This document shows, in pieces, positions 43,340-52,592 of a stretch of 64,000 nt of DNA; the first letter of the stretch is position 1, and every line of letters starts with the position of its first letter. The position numbers were made by a program, and so were the translations under genes. The notes below the pieces were generated by a model. That model was not told the origin of the DNA. It worked only from the letters and a program-made list of their open reading frames with translations, and made no database searches. This DNA is from Hydrogenothermaceae bacterium (GTDB taxonomy: Bacteria > Aquificota > Aquificia > Aquificales > Hydrogenothermaceae), in NCBI GenBank assembly GCA_026418455.1, contig JAOABH010000004.1:1-64000 (forward strand), given 5' to 3'.

Positions 43340-44322
43340 TTTTCTATATACTTAAAAGGTTATACCAACTTATACCTCTTCTTATAGGTATAACCTTCCT
43401 TTCTTTTGTCATAATTCAACTTGCTCCCGGAGATTATCTTGACCAGCTCAGGATGAATCCCCAGATATCTGAAAAAACATTAAACCAGATGATAAAAATT
43501 TACGGTCTTGACCAACCTATTTTAGTTCAATACTTTAAATGGTTGATAAATGCAATTAAATTTGACCTTGGCTACTCTTTTAGTTATCAGATGCCAGTTT
43601 TAGACCTTATAAAAGACAGAATCTTAAATACACTTTTCCTCTCTATAACCTCCGGAGTAATAGCTTGGTTTTTGGCTATACCCTTGGGAATTATAGCAGC
43701 TTTAAAACCAAACAGTTTAATAGATAAATTTATACAACTTTTCTCCTTTACATTTATGTCTTTACCAGGCTTTTTCTTTGCATTTTTGATGTTATTTTTT
43801 GCTGTAAAGACCGGTATTTTTCCTACAGGTGGAGCATACAGCCCAAATTATGAAAGTATGACATTTTTTGAGAAGATTGTAGATAGATTGTGGCATGTGA
43901 GCCTTCCAGCTTTGGTTATAGGTATAGGATCATTAGCAGGATTAGTTAGATTGGTAAGAAGCACTATGATAGAACAACTACAATCTGAGTATGTTCTATT
44001 TGCAAGAGCAAAAGGACTTTCAGAAAGAGAGGTTGTTTTGAAACATGCATTAAAAAATGCTCTTAACCCTTTCATAACTATACTTGGATTTGAGATAGCT
44101 TCTTTACTTTCCGGCTCCGCACTTATAGAGATAATTATAAACTGGCCTGGAATGGGTATGTTAATGCTTGATGCTGTTTTATCTCAAGATTTATACCTTG
44201 TTATGGGTGGTCTTTATATAGGTGCCATAATGCTTATAATCGGCAATCTCATAGCTGATATACTACTTGCAAAATTAGACCCTCGTATAAGACAGAGAGA
44301 AGTTGAGGGTGCTTTAAAATGA
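43336..44322 (+). CDS. Oligopeptide-type ABC permease (DppB/OppB-like)
   Basis: A 328-residue permease with six membrane helices. The N-terminal LKRLYQLIPLLIGITFLSF and the EAA loop (EYVLFARAKGLSEREVVLKHALKNA, about 220-245) are typical of the DppB family. It pairs with the next gene. No solute-binding protein or ATPase gene is nearby, so the substrate is not identifiable. Start overlaps the aminotransferase stop. Confidence 0.9.
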   Translation: MIFYILKRLYQLIPLLIGITFLSFVIIQLAPGDYLDQLRMNPQISEKTLNQMIKIYGLDQPILVQYFKWLINAIKFDLGYSFSYQMPVLDLIKDRILNTLFLSITSGVIAWFLAIPLGIIAALKPNSLIDKFIQLFSFTFMSLPGFFFAFLMLFFAVKTGIFPTGGAYSPNYESMTFFEKIVDRLWHVSLPALVIGIGSLAGLVRLVRSTMIEQLQSEYVLFARAKGLSEREVVLKHALKNALNPFITILGFEIASLLSGSALIEIIINWPGMGMLMLDAVLSQDLYLVMGGLYIGAIMLIIGNLIADILLAKLDPRIRQREVEGALK

Positions 44323-45371
44323 TGGAGAGTATCCGTAAAAATAAACTTGCCTTTTTGAGTTTAAATATACTTTTTGTTTTATACTTTCTTGCCATATTTG
44401 CTGATTTTATAGCTCCATATCCTTACGATATACAACATAGAGACGCACCCTATCACCCTCCTACACAGATACACTTTTTTGATGAAAAAGGGAATTTTCA
44501 TTTAAGGCCTTTTGTTTATGGATATAAAATGATTGACCCGATAAATAAGTATTATGAGGTTGATTACTCTAAAAAATATCCAATATACTTTTTCACAGCT
44601 GGAGAATCCCATTATCTATTTGGAATCTTTAAAACAGATAAACATCTCTTTGGCGTAAAAGATGGAAAGATATTTTTACTTGGTTCTGATAACCTTGGTA
44701 GAGATATATTTTCAAGGATGCTCTATGGTGCAAGAATATCTCTCTCTATTGGTTTGATAGGAGTTTTTCTCTCTTTTACAATAGGGACAGTTATAGGTGG
44801 TATTTCCGGATACTTTGGAGGGAAAGTTGATAATCTCATAATGAGGTTTTCAGAGATACTTATGTCTTTTCCATCTTTTTATCTTATGCTTGCTTTAAGG
44901 GCAGTATTTCCTATAACTCTCTCTTCAACAGAAGTTTTCTTTATGATAGTTGTGATTCTATCATTTATTGGCTGGGCTGGTCTTGCAAGAGTTGTAAGAG
45001 GAATGGTCCTATCAATAAGGGAGCAAGAATATGTTTTGGCTGCAAAAAGTTATGGTGCTTCTTCCTTAAGGATAATTTTAAAACATATAATTCCAAATAC
45101 ATACTCCTATCTACTTATAGCTGCTACACTATCTATTCCTGGATATATATTAGGAGAAAGTGCTTTATCTTTATTAGGACTTGGTATTCAAGAACCTTAT
45201 GCAAGTTGGGGAAATATGCTTTCCTCTGCAATGAGCTATACAGCCGTATCTTCTTACCCATGGATTTTGGCTCCTGGTTTGGCTATATTTATAACTATAC
45301 TGGCTTTTAATATACTTGGAGATGCATTAAGAGATGCATTGGACCCAAAACTCAGAAGGTTGATAAAGTGA
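44319..45371 (+). CDS. Oligopeptide-type ABC permease (DppC/OppC-like) with periplasmic insert
   Basis: A 350-residue partner permease. An insert of about 90 residues (about 35-125) lies between the first helix and the LGSDNLGRDIFSRMLYGARISL motif, larger than in OppC. The EAA loop EYVLAAKSYGASSLRIILKH is intact. The insert is probably periplasmic and could contact a binding protein. Start overlaps the previous stop as ATGATG. The last codons overlap the MNT nucleotidyltransferase gene. Confidence 0.9.
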   Translation: MMESIRKNKLAFLSLNILFVLYFLAIFADFIAPYPYDIQHRDAPYHPPTQIHFFDEKGNFHLRPFVYGYKMIDPINKYYEVDYSKKYPIYFFTAGESHYLFGIFKTDKHLFGVKDGKIFLLGSDNLGRDIFSRMLYGARISLSIGLIGVFLSFTIGTVIGGISGYFGGKVDNLIMRFSEILMSFPSFYLMLALRAVFPITLSSTEVFFMIVVILSFIGWAGLARVVRGMVLSIREQEYVLAAKSYGASSLRIILKHIIPNTYSYLLIAATLSIPGYILGESALSLLGLGIQEPYASWGNMLSSAMSYTAVSSYPWILAPGLAIFITILAFNILGDALRDALDPKLRRLIK

Positions 45372-45670
45372 GTAAAGTAAGATTGTCCAAAGAAGATATA
45401 GCTATTATAAAAACTACTGCAAAGGAGATTTTTGGAGAAGATATAAAGATTTATATTTTCGGTAGTAGAGCTAATTTGAATAAAAAAGGTGGAGATATAG
45501 ATATATACATAGAATCTCCTAAGGAAGTTTCTTTACAAGAAAAAGTTAAATTTTTAGCTAAATTGGAGTTAAGAGGGATAGAAAGAAAGGTAGATTTAGT
45601 TATTAAAACGCCACAGTCTCCTAAAAAATCTATTTTCCAAGAAGCAAAACAAAAAGGAGTAGAAATTTGA
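45368..45670 (+). CDS. MNT-type nucleotidyltransferase (MntA-like)
   Basis: A 100-residue minimal nucleotidyltransferase. FGSRANLNKKGGDIDIYIE holds the GS (32-33) and the D-x-D metal residues (D43, D45), with a third acidic residue D76 in ERKVDLVI. Such proteins are usually the antitoxin that AMPylates a HEPN toxin. No full HEPN gene follows; only a 28-codon ORF does. The GTG start overlaps the permease stop (AAGTGAG). Confidence 0.87.
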   Translation: MSKVRLSKEDIAIIKTTAKEIFGEDIKIYIFGSRANLNKKGGDIDIYIESPKEVSLQEKVKFLAKLELRGIERKVDLVIKTPQSPKKSIFQEAKQKGVEI

Positions 45671-45753
45671 GTGCTCTCAGAGATTCTATAAACATAACAA
45701 CAAACCATTTACAGAAGCTAAAAAAGGCTATATCAGAGATTGAAAATAAATGA
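45667..45753 (+). CDS. 28-codon ORF between mntA and hemD
   Basis: A short frame starting TTG at 45667. Its start overlaps the MNT gene stop (TTGA) and its TGA overlaps the hemD ATG (ATGA). The product SALRDSINITTNHLQKLKKA plus ISEIENK is a single amphipathic helix, like the first helix of HEPN-type partners. It may be a real micropeptide, a coupling device or the remnant of a HEPN toxin. No other evidence for expression. Confidence 0.5.
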   Translation: MSALRDSINITTNHLQKLKKAISEIENK

Positions 45754-46457
45754 TGAAAAATGTTCTTATAACCAGAGATAGAAATCAGTTTGAAGAGATT
45801 AAGGATCTGTTTATTGAAAATGGTTTAAATCCTATCTCTTTTCCTGTAATTAAATTTAGTTCAGTTGAGTTTTATTTTGATGAGAGAGATTATGATTATC
45901 TCATTTTTTCAAGTTCCAACAGTGTTAAATTCTTCTTTGAGAAAATTGATAGATTGCAAAAAGTGAAAATCATAGCTGTAGGAGAAAAGACTAAGGAAAA
46001 ATTAGAAAGTTTAGGATACAAAGATATAATAACTCCACAAGAATATTCAGCAGAAGGTGTTTTAAATTTTATAAAATCAAATATATCACAGTTTGAATGT
46101 AAAAAGGTTGGTATAGTTAGAGCTTTAGAGGGGATAGATACACTTTTAAATAGAAAACCTCCCAATGTTTATGTAGATGTTATACCAGTGTATAAAACAG
46201 AATTTAATATCCCTTCAAATGTAGAAGAAATTAGAAAAATGTTTGAAGAAGGTAAAATAGATTTTGTAATATTTTCCAGTCCATCTACAGTAAAAGGTTT
46301 TTTAAGAATTTTCAAACCAGATGTTCTAAAAAACTGTAAAGTTGTAGTCATAGGGAAAACTACATTGCAAGAGGCAAGTAAATATGGTATCAATGTTGAT
46401 ATGATGCCTTCAAAATCTACATTTGCTGATATTGTTAACCTAATTAAAAGTGCTTAA
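45750..46457 (+). CDS. hemD: Uroporphyrinogen-III synthase
   Basis: A 235-residue HemD. The protein is divergent as usual for the family but shows both domains: LITRDRNQFEEIKDLF, IFSSSNSVKFFFEKI, IIAVGEKTKEKLESLGY, then VIFSSPSTVKGFLRIF and VVIGKTTLQEASKYG. It closes hydroxymethylbilane to uroporphyrinogen III for heme. The start overlaps the small ORF before it. The 3' end overlaps a convergent 50-codon ORF by 14 bases. HemW lies 5 kb away. Confidence 0.87.
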   Translation: MMKNVLITRDRNQFEEIKDLFIENGLNPISFPVIKFSSVEFYFDERDYDYLIFSSSNSVKFFFEKIDRLQKVKIIAVGEKTKEKLESLGYKDIITPQEYSAEGVLNFIKSNISQFECKKVGIVRALEGIDTLLNRKPPNVYVDVIPVYKTEFNIPSNVEEIRKMFEEGKIDFVIFSSPSTVKGFLRIFKPDVLKNCKVVVIGKTTLQEASKYGINVDMMPSKSTFADIVNLIKSA

Positions 46458-46596
46458 GCTCATAAATCATAGAATCAACTTTCAACATAACATCTTCCAT
46501 CTTTTCTTCTTCTGGATGAGGAAAGTCTGCAAGTATCTCGTAACCTTCAATTTTAAACTGTCCATCTTCTAACTTGTATATTCCCTCTTTTCTCAC
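46444..46596 (-). CDS. 50-codon hypothetical gene after secA
   Basis: A short minus-strand frame with GTG start at 46596 overlapping the secA TGA (GTGA). The predicted product begins MRKEGIYKLEDGQFKIEGYE and ends MLKVDSMIYELKHF: acidic, soluble, beta then helix, with no Cys. The overlap with secA, the codon use and the lack of other content in the 135-base stretch favour a real gene. Not recognised. It ends inside hemD on the other strand. Confidence 0.62.
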   Translation of the reverse strand: MRKEGIYKLEDGQFKIEGYEILADFPHPEEEKMEDVMLKVDSMIYELKHF

Positions 46597-49385
46597 TTTT
46601 TTCTTCTTTCCATTCTATTTTTATACTTTATTATTTTTTTCTTTTTTTCTTCTTCCGGTTTTATGTTCTGTGATGCATTTTTTAATACTTTTTCCGTTTC
46701 TTTTTCTTTTCTTATCTTTTCCTCTTCTAAAGAATCCTCTGATTGAAGTTGAAGTTTGTATAGATACTCAAGTGTGTTGTATTTTAGTTTAAACATCATA
46801 TCTTCAAACAGTTCAAAAGACTCTTTCTTATACTCTACAAGTGGGTCCCTCTGAGCATATCCTCTTAGATAAACACTTTCTCTAAGTCTATCAAGGTTAT
46901 GAAGATGTTCTTTCCATAGAGAATCTAAAACTTGAAGTGTCATAAATCTTTCAAATTCTCTTATAAGTGAAGAGCCATAATAACTTTCCTTCTTGTTATA
47001 ATACTCCTCAAGCTGTTTTAATATATGTTCTTCAAGTTCTTTTCTATCCCATTCTTTGTCCGGAATATTAACATCTACACCAAGCCACTCTTTAAATGAT
47101 TTTTTAAGTTCTTCTAAATCCCATTTTTCCTGATACTCTTGAGCTGGGGCATATTTATCTAAGAAGTAAAGTGTAACATCTGTTAGCCAGAGCATAAGTT
47201 CATCTTTTAGATTCTGTCCTTCAAGTATATCTCTTCTCAGAGAGTATATAACTTGTCTCTGTTTATTCATAACATCATCAAATTCTAACAGTCTCTTCCT
47301 TATTTGGAAGTTCTGTCCTTCTACTCTCTTCTGTGCGTTCTCTATTGCTTTTGTAACCATTGTGCTTTCTATTGGTTCATTTTCCGGAATTTTTAATCTA
47401 TCCATAAGGCTAATAAGTCTATCTCCACCGAATAGTCTTAATAGGTCATCTTCAAGAGATAAATAAAATCTTGAGCTTCCTGGGTCTCCCTGTCTTCCTG
47501 CTCTACCTCTTAGCTGATTATCTATTCTTCTACTTTCATGTCTCTCTGTTCCTATAACTGCAAGTCCTCCAAGCTCTATAACTTTCTGTTTCTCTTCTAA
47601 GGTTATTCTTTGTGCTTCTTTTAATGCTTTAGCATACTCTTCTTCTGTTGCTTCTTCTGGAGTTAAACCTTTTTTCTTAAGTAGCTCTTTTGCTAAGAAT
47701 TCTGGGTTTCCTCCGAGTAATATATCTGTTCCTCTTCCTGCCATATTCGTAGATATTGTGACAGCTCCTATCCGTCCTGCTTGTGCTATTATTTCAGCTT
47801 CCCTTTCGTGGTTTTTTGCATTCAAAACATTGTGAGGTATTCCTCTCTTTTTAAGTAATCCGGATAAGAATTCAGAAGTTTCAACGGATACTGTTCCTAC
47901 TAATACCGGCCTTCCCTCTTTATGTAATCTCTCTATCTCTTCAACTACTTGATTAAATTTCTCTTTTTTGCTTTTATAAACCAGATCTGGATAATCTTTT
48001 CTTATAACTGGTTTATTTGTAGGTATAACAAGGACATCAAGATTGTATATCTCTTTAAACTCAAGGGCTTCTGTTTCTGCTGTTCCCGTCATTCCTGCAA
48101 GTTTTTTATACATTCTAAAGTAATTTTGGAATGTTATCGTTGCAAGGGTCTGGTTTTCTGCTTGTATCTTAACACCTTCTTTTGCTTCAATTGCCTGATG
48201 GAGTCCGTCTGACCATCTTCTTCCCGGCATAAGCCTTCCTGTAAACTCATCTACTATGATAACTTCTCCATCTTTTACAACATACTCCCTATCTCTATGA
48301 AAAAGAGTATTTGCTCTGAGGGACTGGTTTATAGCATGTAATAGATTTACATTTTTAGGATCATAGAGGTTATCTATGGAGAAGTACTTTTCAGCTTTTT
48401 CTACACCTTTTTCCAGTAAAACAGCTGTTTTATTCTTCTCATCTACCGTATAATCTTCGTCCTTAATAAGCGTCTTTACAAATGTATCTGTTGCATAATA
48501 TATAGAGACATCTTCTCCGGAAGGTCCTGAGATGATTAACGGTGTTCTGGCTTCATCTATAAGAATAGAGTCAACTTCATCAACTATTGCAAAGTGATGT
48601 CCTTTAATCTGAACCATCTGGTCTTTTGAAAAGACCATGTTATCTCTTAGATAATCAAAACCAAATTCGTTATTTGTCCCATAGGTTATATCAGCTTCAT
48701 AGGATTGTCTTCTTTCACACTCTTGCGCAACAGTGAAGAAATCTTTTTTTGCCTCTACATCAAGTTTTTCAGGAGGTAGAAGTTCTCCAACATATCCCTT
48801 TTCCCAAGCTCTTTTATCAAGCTCTATAGCCTTTTTGAAGGCTTCTTCATTTGCCCATTCTATTAAATAAGAAACGGAGTTGGTGTTTATCACTCCTACG
48901 GAAAGTCCGAGGAATTTATATAAACTTCCCATCTGTAGAGCATCTCTTTTAGCAAGATAATCATTTACAGTAACAACATGTACTCCTTTTCCTGTAAGAG
49001 CATTCAGATAAGTTGCGATAGCTGCAACAAGTGTTTTTCCTTCTCCGGTTTTCATCTCGGCTATCATTCCTCTATGGAGAGCCAAGGCACCGATTAACTG
49101 GACATCAAAAGGTCTAAGTCCAAGAGTTCTCTTTGCTGCTTCTCTTGCTATAGCAAATCCTCTTATTACTTCCTCTGTTATCTCTCCTTCAGTTATAGCT
49201 GTTGATATATGACTATCAGTCTGTATCTTTTCTTTTAACTTTAGACTTTCATTTATCAGCTCTTTATTTGATAAAGCATCAAGTTCAGGTTCAAGTTTGT
49301 TTATCTTATCTACAAACTCCCTTAACTTCTTAATCTCTCTATCATTTTTTGTGCCAAATATCTTCTTTATCAAAAAGTTTATCAA
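46593..49385 (-). CDS. secA: Preprotein translocase ATPase SecA
   Basis: A 930-residue motor ATPase driving Sec protein export. Walker A MKTGEGKTLVA (about 97-107), Walker B IVDEVDSILIDEARTPLI, GTVSVETSE, TNMAGRGTDILLGGNPE and GRAGRQGDPG are all present. The C-terminal Zn-binding, SecB-binding tail is missing; it ends in Lys/Arg-rich KKKKIIKYKNRMERRKK. Start set at TTG 49385 (MINFLIKKIFGTKNDR) because GGAGG lies five bases upstream; an in-frame TTG at 49397 overlaps that site. Confidence 0.96.
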   Translation of the reverse strand: MINFLIKKIFGTKNDREIKKLREFVDKINKLEPELDALSNKELINESLKLKEKIQTDSHISTAITEGEITEEVIRGFAIAREAAKRTLGLRPFDVQLIGALALHRGMIAEMKTGEGKTLVAAIATYLNALTGKGVHVVTVNDYLAKRDALQMGSLYKFLGLSVGVINTNSVSYLIEWANEEAFKKAIELDKRAWEKGYVGELLPPEKLDVEAKKDFFTVAQECERRQSYEADITYGTNNEFGFDYLRDNMVFSKDQMVQIKGHHFAIVDEVDSILIDEARTPLIISGPSGEDVSIYYATDTFVKTLIKDEDYTVDEKNKTAVLLEKGVEKAEKYFSIDNLYDPKNVNLLHAINQSLRANTLFHRDREYVVKDGEVIIVDEFTGRLMPGRRWSDGLHQAIEAKEGVKIQAENQTLATITFQNYFRMYKKLAGMTGTAETEALEFKEIYNLDVLVIPTNKPVIRKDYPDLVYKSKKEKFNQVVEEIERLHKEGRPVLVGTVSVETSEFLSGLLKKRGIPHNVLNAKNHEREAEIIAQAGRIGAVTISTNMAGRGTDILLGGNPEFLAKELLKKKGLTPEEATEEEYAKALKEAQRITLEEKQKVIELGGLAVIGTERHESRRIDNQLRGRAGRQGDPGSSRFYLSLEDDLLRLFGGDRLISLMDRLKIPENEPIESTMVTKAIENAQKRVEGQNFQIRKRLLEFDDVMNKQRQVIYSLRRDILEGQNLKDELMLWLTDVTLYFLDKYAPAQEYQEKWDLEELKKSFKEWLGVDVNIPDKEWDRKELEEHILKQLEEYYNKKESYYGSSLIREFERFMTLQVLDSLWKEHLHNLDRLRESVYLRGYAQRDPLVEYKKESFELFEDMMFKLKYNTLEYLYKLQLQSEDSLEEEKIRKEKETEKVLKNASQNIKPEEEKKKKIIKYKNRMERRKK

Positions 49386-49420
49386 TCTGTCCTCCAAAAT
49401 CAGCTGTATAATTTAATATT

Positions 49421-49903
49421 TTACACCTTACTTTTCTTTTTGTAAAAAAGTTCCATAAACAAAAATAGGGCAATTCCTATAGATATAGAGGCATCTGCTA
49501 TGTTAAAAGCCGGCCAGTGATGATTTGATATGTAAAAATCAAGAAAATCTCTAACAGACCCCAATATTAATCTATCATACAGATTTCCTACTGCACCTCC
49601 GCATATTAGGGAAAGAGAGATTATTTCTAACATAGTTAATATGTTATGTTTTTTTAAAACATAAACAGTAGTAATAATAGCTGCTATAGTTGATGAACCA
49701 ACCAAAATCAGTCTTCTTATAACTTCTGGAGCATCTGCTAATATACCAAAGGCTGCTCCATCATTCCATACCAAAACAAGATTAAAAAATCCGGGAATTA
49801 CCTCTATAACTTTATCTGATAAATATCTCTCTGCAAACCCTTTTGTTAGAAGGTCTAAAATGATTACGGATACGGCTATTCCAAAGTAGTAGTATAACTT
49901 CAC
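49421..49903 (-). CDS. lspA: Lipoprotein signal peptidase (signal peptidase II)
   Basis: A 160-residue aspartyl protease with four membrane helices that removes lipoprotein signal peptides. VWNDGAAFG, GGAVGNLYDRLILGSVRDFLD and FNIADASISIG carry the two catalytic aspartates and the conserved Asn. GTG start with AAGGAG upstream. The RND adaptor in this window is a likely client. Located between dksA and secA. Confidence 0.95.
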   Translation of the reverse strand: MKLYYYFGIAVSVIILDLLTKGFAERYLSDKVIEVIPGFFNLVLVWNDGAAFGILADAPEVIRRLILVGSSTIAAIITTVYVLKKHNILTMLEIISLSLICGGAVGNLYDRLILGSVRDFLDFYISNHHWPAFNIADASISIGIALFLFMELFYKKKSKV

Positions 49904-49912
49904 GAAGACTCC

Positions 49913-50344
49913 TTATTCTGTTTGTTGATTTTTAGCTTCCTCTTCTTCACCTATAGTAGGAGGTATTATGTTGTATAGCATCTCTTCCTCACTTCTCTGT
50001 TGGAATGTTCTCACAATCTCTTCATTTTGGCTGCAATCTATACACAACCTTACCCAAGGGATAGCTTCAAGCCTTTTCTCACCTATAACTGCACCACACT
50101 CCTCACATATGCCGTAAGTTCCATTTTCTATCTTTCTTAGAGCAAGATCTATCAAATATAGAGTTTCAAGATCTGCCTGTGTTAATCTGTAATGGGTCTC
50201 TCTGCTAAGCTCACTTGTCACAGTATCTGCAGAGTCCTCAACACCGGTTTTTTCATTTATATCTGCCTTTGATGCCTCTTCTAAGGAAGAGAGTATTTGT
50301 TGTCTTTTTTCAAGTAGCTTCTCTTTTATTCTTTCCAAGTCCAT
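49913..50344 (-). CDS. dksA: DksA/TraR-family zinc-finger protein
   Basis: A 143-residue protein with an N-terminal coiled-coil hairpin (about 1-85: LEKRQQILSSLEEASKADI...LETLYLIDLALRKIENGTYG) and a C4 zinc finger CEECGAVIGEKRL...CIDC (about 88-115). DksA binds the RNA polymerase secondary channel and works with ppGpp; the DxxDxA tip is not clearly kept here, so effects may differ. Strong AGGAGG site. Transcribed with lspA. Confidence 0.85.
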   Translation of the reverse strand: MDLERIKEKLLEKRQQILSSLEEASKADINEKTGVEDSADTVTSELSRETHYRLTQADLETLYLIDLALRKIENGTYGICEECGAVIGEKRLEAIPWVRLCIDCSQNEEIVRTFQQRSEEEMLYNIIPPTIGEEEEAKNQQTE

Positions 50345-50399
50345 TTTCTAAACCTCCTGCAAAAAATAACTAATTAGTATAGACTAACTTTTGTCAAAA

Positions 50400-51452
50400 T
50401 CAAGACTGTTTACTGTGAAGTTTTGCAAATGCTTGTTGTTGTCTTTTCACATAGTCAAATATATCTCTCTGAATACTTTCTTTTATATCTATAAATCTTA
50501 CTCCATAACATAAAGTTTTCTGTTTCTCATATATATTAACTATTTCAGATTTTTGAAGTATGGATTTGTTTAGTATATCAAACTGGATATAAACTCTATC
50601 TCCTATCTTTAAGTTTAAAACTGACCTTTTCTCCGGTGGTATGCAAACTCTTGCTCCGGAAGGACTTATATCTACAATTTTTCCTTCTAACCATACTGTT
50701 TTCTCTTCTATCTCTTTTCCAACTATACAATCAAGATCTGTCTCAACCCTTGGATACTCTCTTCTTTGAACTCTTATAAGCTCAAATGTATGTGGAGCTT
50801 TTATTATGATTTTACCATTATCGTTTATTACTTCTTCTATAGGAATCTCTATTATGTAAGCGGCATCACCTTTTCTGACAAAGTTGATTTTGACTATATC
50901 TCCGGGATCTGCAGGCAACATTGTTATCTCGTCTGTTACTACCCAATACATGAATCTTTCATCTTTGTCATAAAGGGCTACTCTTATTATTCTGTTCTCT
51001 CCAACCCTTAAAATGCCACCTTGGAATAGGTCTATATCCTTCGTTGTGGTTATCGGGACGAAGTATGGAACATAGTCAAAACCAAGTTTTTTTCTCATAT
51101 CTTTTATTAACTCTTCATCAAAATTTGGATTTTCTTTTATGTATAGGTCTATAACTTTTTCAAAGGGAGATTTGAATTCAATAGCTAAGAAAGGATCTCT
51201 ACCAAGTTTTAAAGAGTAATCCCAGAGTATTTTATACTGTTTCTCGGAGAGTTCTTTCTCTTTGGAAAACTTCTCAAACTCAATGTATTTATACTTTTCT
51301 TTAAATCTTTTAGAGAAATAATTTGTTAATAAAACAGCAACTATTAATAAAATAATAAGAGTAATTAATAGTAAAATGGCACTTAAATCTATCTGACTGA
51401 GCTTATCCATAGCGATTTGATAACCTTTCATAACATTCTCTTTGTTATCCAT
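50400..51452 (-). CDS. Membrane-anchored PilZ-domain protein
   Basis: A 350-residue protein. One N-terminal membrane helix (about 22-42), a cytosolic middle domain (about 100-220, YcgR-N-like beta structure: ENRIIRVALYDKDERFMYWV) and a C-terminal PilZ domain (about 235-345) with the c-di-GMP motif RREYPRVETD and DISPSGARV. It likely responds to c-di-GMP to control motility, pili or attachment; the partner is not evident. Divergent from hemW. Confidence 0.85.
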   Translation of the reverse strand: MDNKENVMKGYQIAMDKLSQIDLSAILLLITLIILLIVAVLLTNYFSKRFKEKYKYIEFEKFSKEKELSEKQYKILWDYSLKLGRDPFLAIEFKSPFEKVIDLYIKENPNFDEELIKDMRKKLGFDYVPYFVPITTTKDIDLFQGGILRVGENRIIRVALYDKDERFMYWVVTDEITMLPADPGDIVKINFVRKGDAAYIIEIPIEEVINDNGKIIIKAPHTFELIRVQRREYPRVETDLDCIVGKEIEEKTVWLEGKIVDISPSGARVCIPPEKRSVLNLKIGDRVYIQFDILNKSILQKSEIVNIYEKQKTLCYGVRFIDIKESIQRDIFDYVKRQQQAFAKLHSKQS

Positions 51453-51482
51453 CTTAACTCCCCATAAAGAGATAAACTATTA

Positions 51483-51488
51483 TACAAT
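51483..51488 (+). promoter_or_regulatory. -10 of hemW (leaderless)
   Basis: TACAAT (51483-51488), six bases ATTGGA, then ATG at 51495. No Shine-Dalgarno. Same spacing as at kch, lptB, pgeF and nth. Confidence 0.55.
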
Positions 51489-51494
51489 ATTGGA

Positions 51495-52592
51495 ATGATT
51501 AAGGGAGTTTATATACATATACCTTTTTGTAGTTTAAAGTGTCCCTACTGTGATTTTACATCTTTTATCTCTTTTGATGAGAATATAAAGAGAAAGTATG
51601 TAAATACTTTATTAAGGGAACTTGAGTTATACTCTTATTTTTATTACAGTATAGAGACCATATACTTTGGAGGAGGGACTCCTACCACTTTAGATCCGTA
51701 TCTATTAGGTGAAGTTATTGAGTTTATAACTAAACGTTATAGAGTTTCTTCTAATTTGGAGATCACTGTTGAATCTAATCCTAACAACTACTCTTTATCA
51801 GATTTTAAGGTCTTGAAAGCCTATGGAGTAAATCGTATAAGTTTTGGAAATCAATCTTTTTTAATTAAAAATTTAAAAACATTGGGAAGAGACCATACAC
51901 CTATAAATACTTTAAGGTCTATAGAAAATGTTTATAATGCCGGCATAGAGAATATCAATCTTGACCTTATATATGGCATCCCTGGACAATCTCTTATAGA
52001 TTTAGAAAAAGATTTGCAGATATACACAGATTTACCTGTAAAACATATATCAGCCTATATGCTTACAGCTTATGAAGATACTCCTTTTGGAATGTTGGTT
52101 AATAAAGGGGAGATAGAGCTACCGGAAGATGATCTGTTATACCAGATGTTTAAATTAATAGATACTTTTCTTGAGGATAGAGGTTTTAAAAGGTATGAAC
52201 TTTCAAATTGGGCAAAAAGTGGTTTTTCTTGCAAACATAATCTTTTTTACTGGACCCATAGAGAGTTTTTAGGTGTAGGTGTGTCTGCTTGGTCTTTTGT
52301 AAATAATGTAAGATTTGGAAATACAAAAAACATAAATCAGTATATACAGATGGTAGAGAAAGGTTTAAAGCCTGTTGTAAGTAGAGAAATTTTAGATGAA
52401 GAAAAGATAAGAGAAGAAAAAATTTTTCTTGGACTTAGATTGAAAGAAGGTATTGATATTAATTTAGTAGCTGATAAAGATATACTTTCTACATTTGTGT
52501 CGGAAGGTTATGGAGAGATAAACAACGGAAAATTTAGCCTTACACCTAAAGGTATTATGGTTATAAACTATATAACCTCACGACTACTTTGA
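51495..52592 (+). CDS. hemW: HemW-like radical SAM protein
   Basis: A 365-residue radical SAM protein. IPFCSLKCPYCDFTSF holds the C-x3-C-x2-C cluster; YFGGGTPTTLDPYLL and GNQSFLIKNLKTLGRDH follow the HemW pattern. The family, often named coproporphyrinogen III oxidase, is a heme-binding chaperone that inserts heme into respiratory enzymes; true HemN activity is less likely because of length and N-terminus. No ribosome site; a -10 lies six bases before the ATG. Convergent with proC (9-base overlap). Confidence 0.9.
   Translation: MIKGVYIHIPFCSLKCPYCDFTSFISFDENIKRKYVNTLLRELELYSYFYYSIETIYFGGGTPTTLDPYLLGEVIEFITKRYRVSSNLEITVESNPNNYSLSDFKVLKAYGVNRISFGNQSFLIKNLKTLGRDHTPINTLRSIENVYNAGIENINLDLIYGIPGQSLIDLEKDLQIYTDLPVKHISAYMLTAYEDTPFGMLVNKGEIELPEDDLLYQMFKLIDTFLEDRGFKRYELSNWAKSGFSCKHNLFYWTHREFLGVGVSAWSFVNNVRFGNTKNINQYIQMVEKGLKPVVSREILDEEKIREEKIFLGLRLKEGIDINLVADKDILSTFVSEGYGEINNGKFSLTPKGIMVINYITSRLL

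Noticed and set aside
46593-49385. SecA considered truncated because it lacks the zinc tail
   Set aside because: All motor domains are intact, and loss of the C-terminal zinc tail is common in SecA of several phyla.
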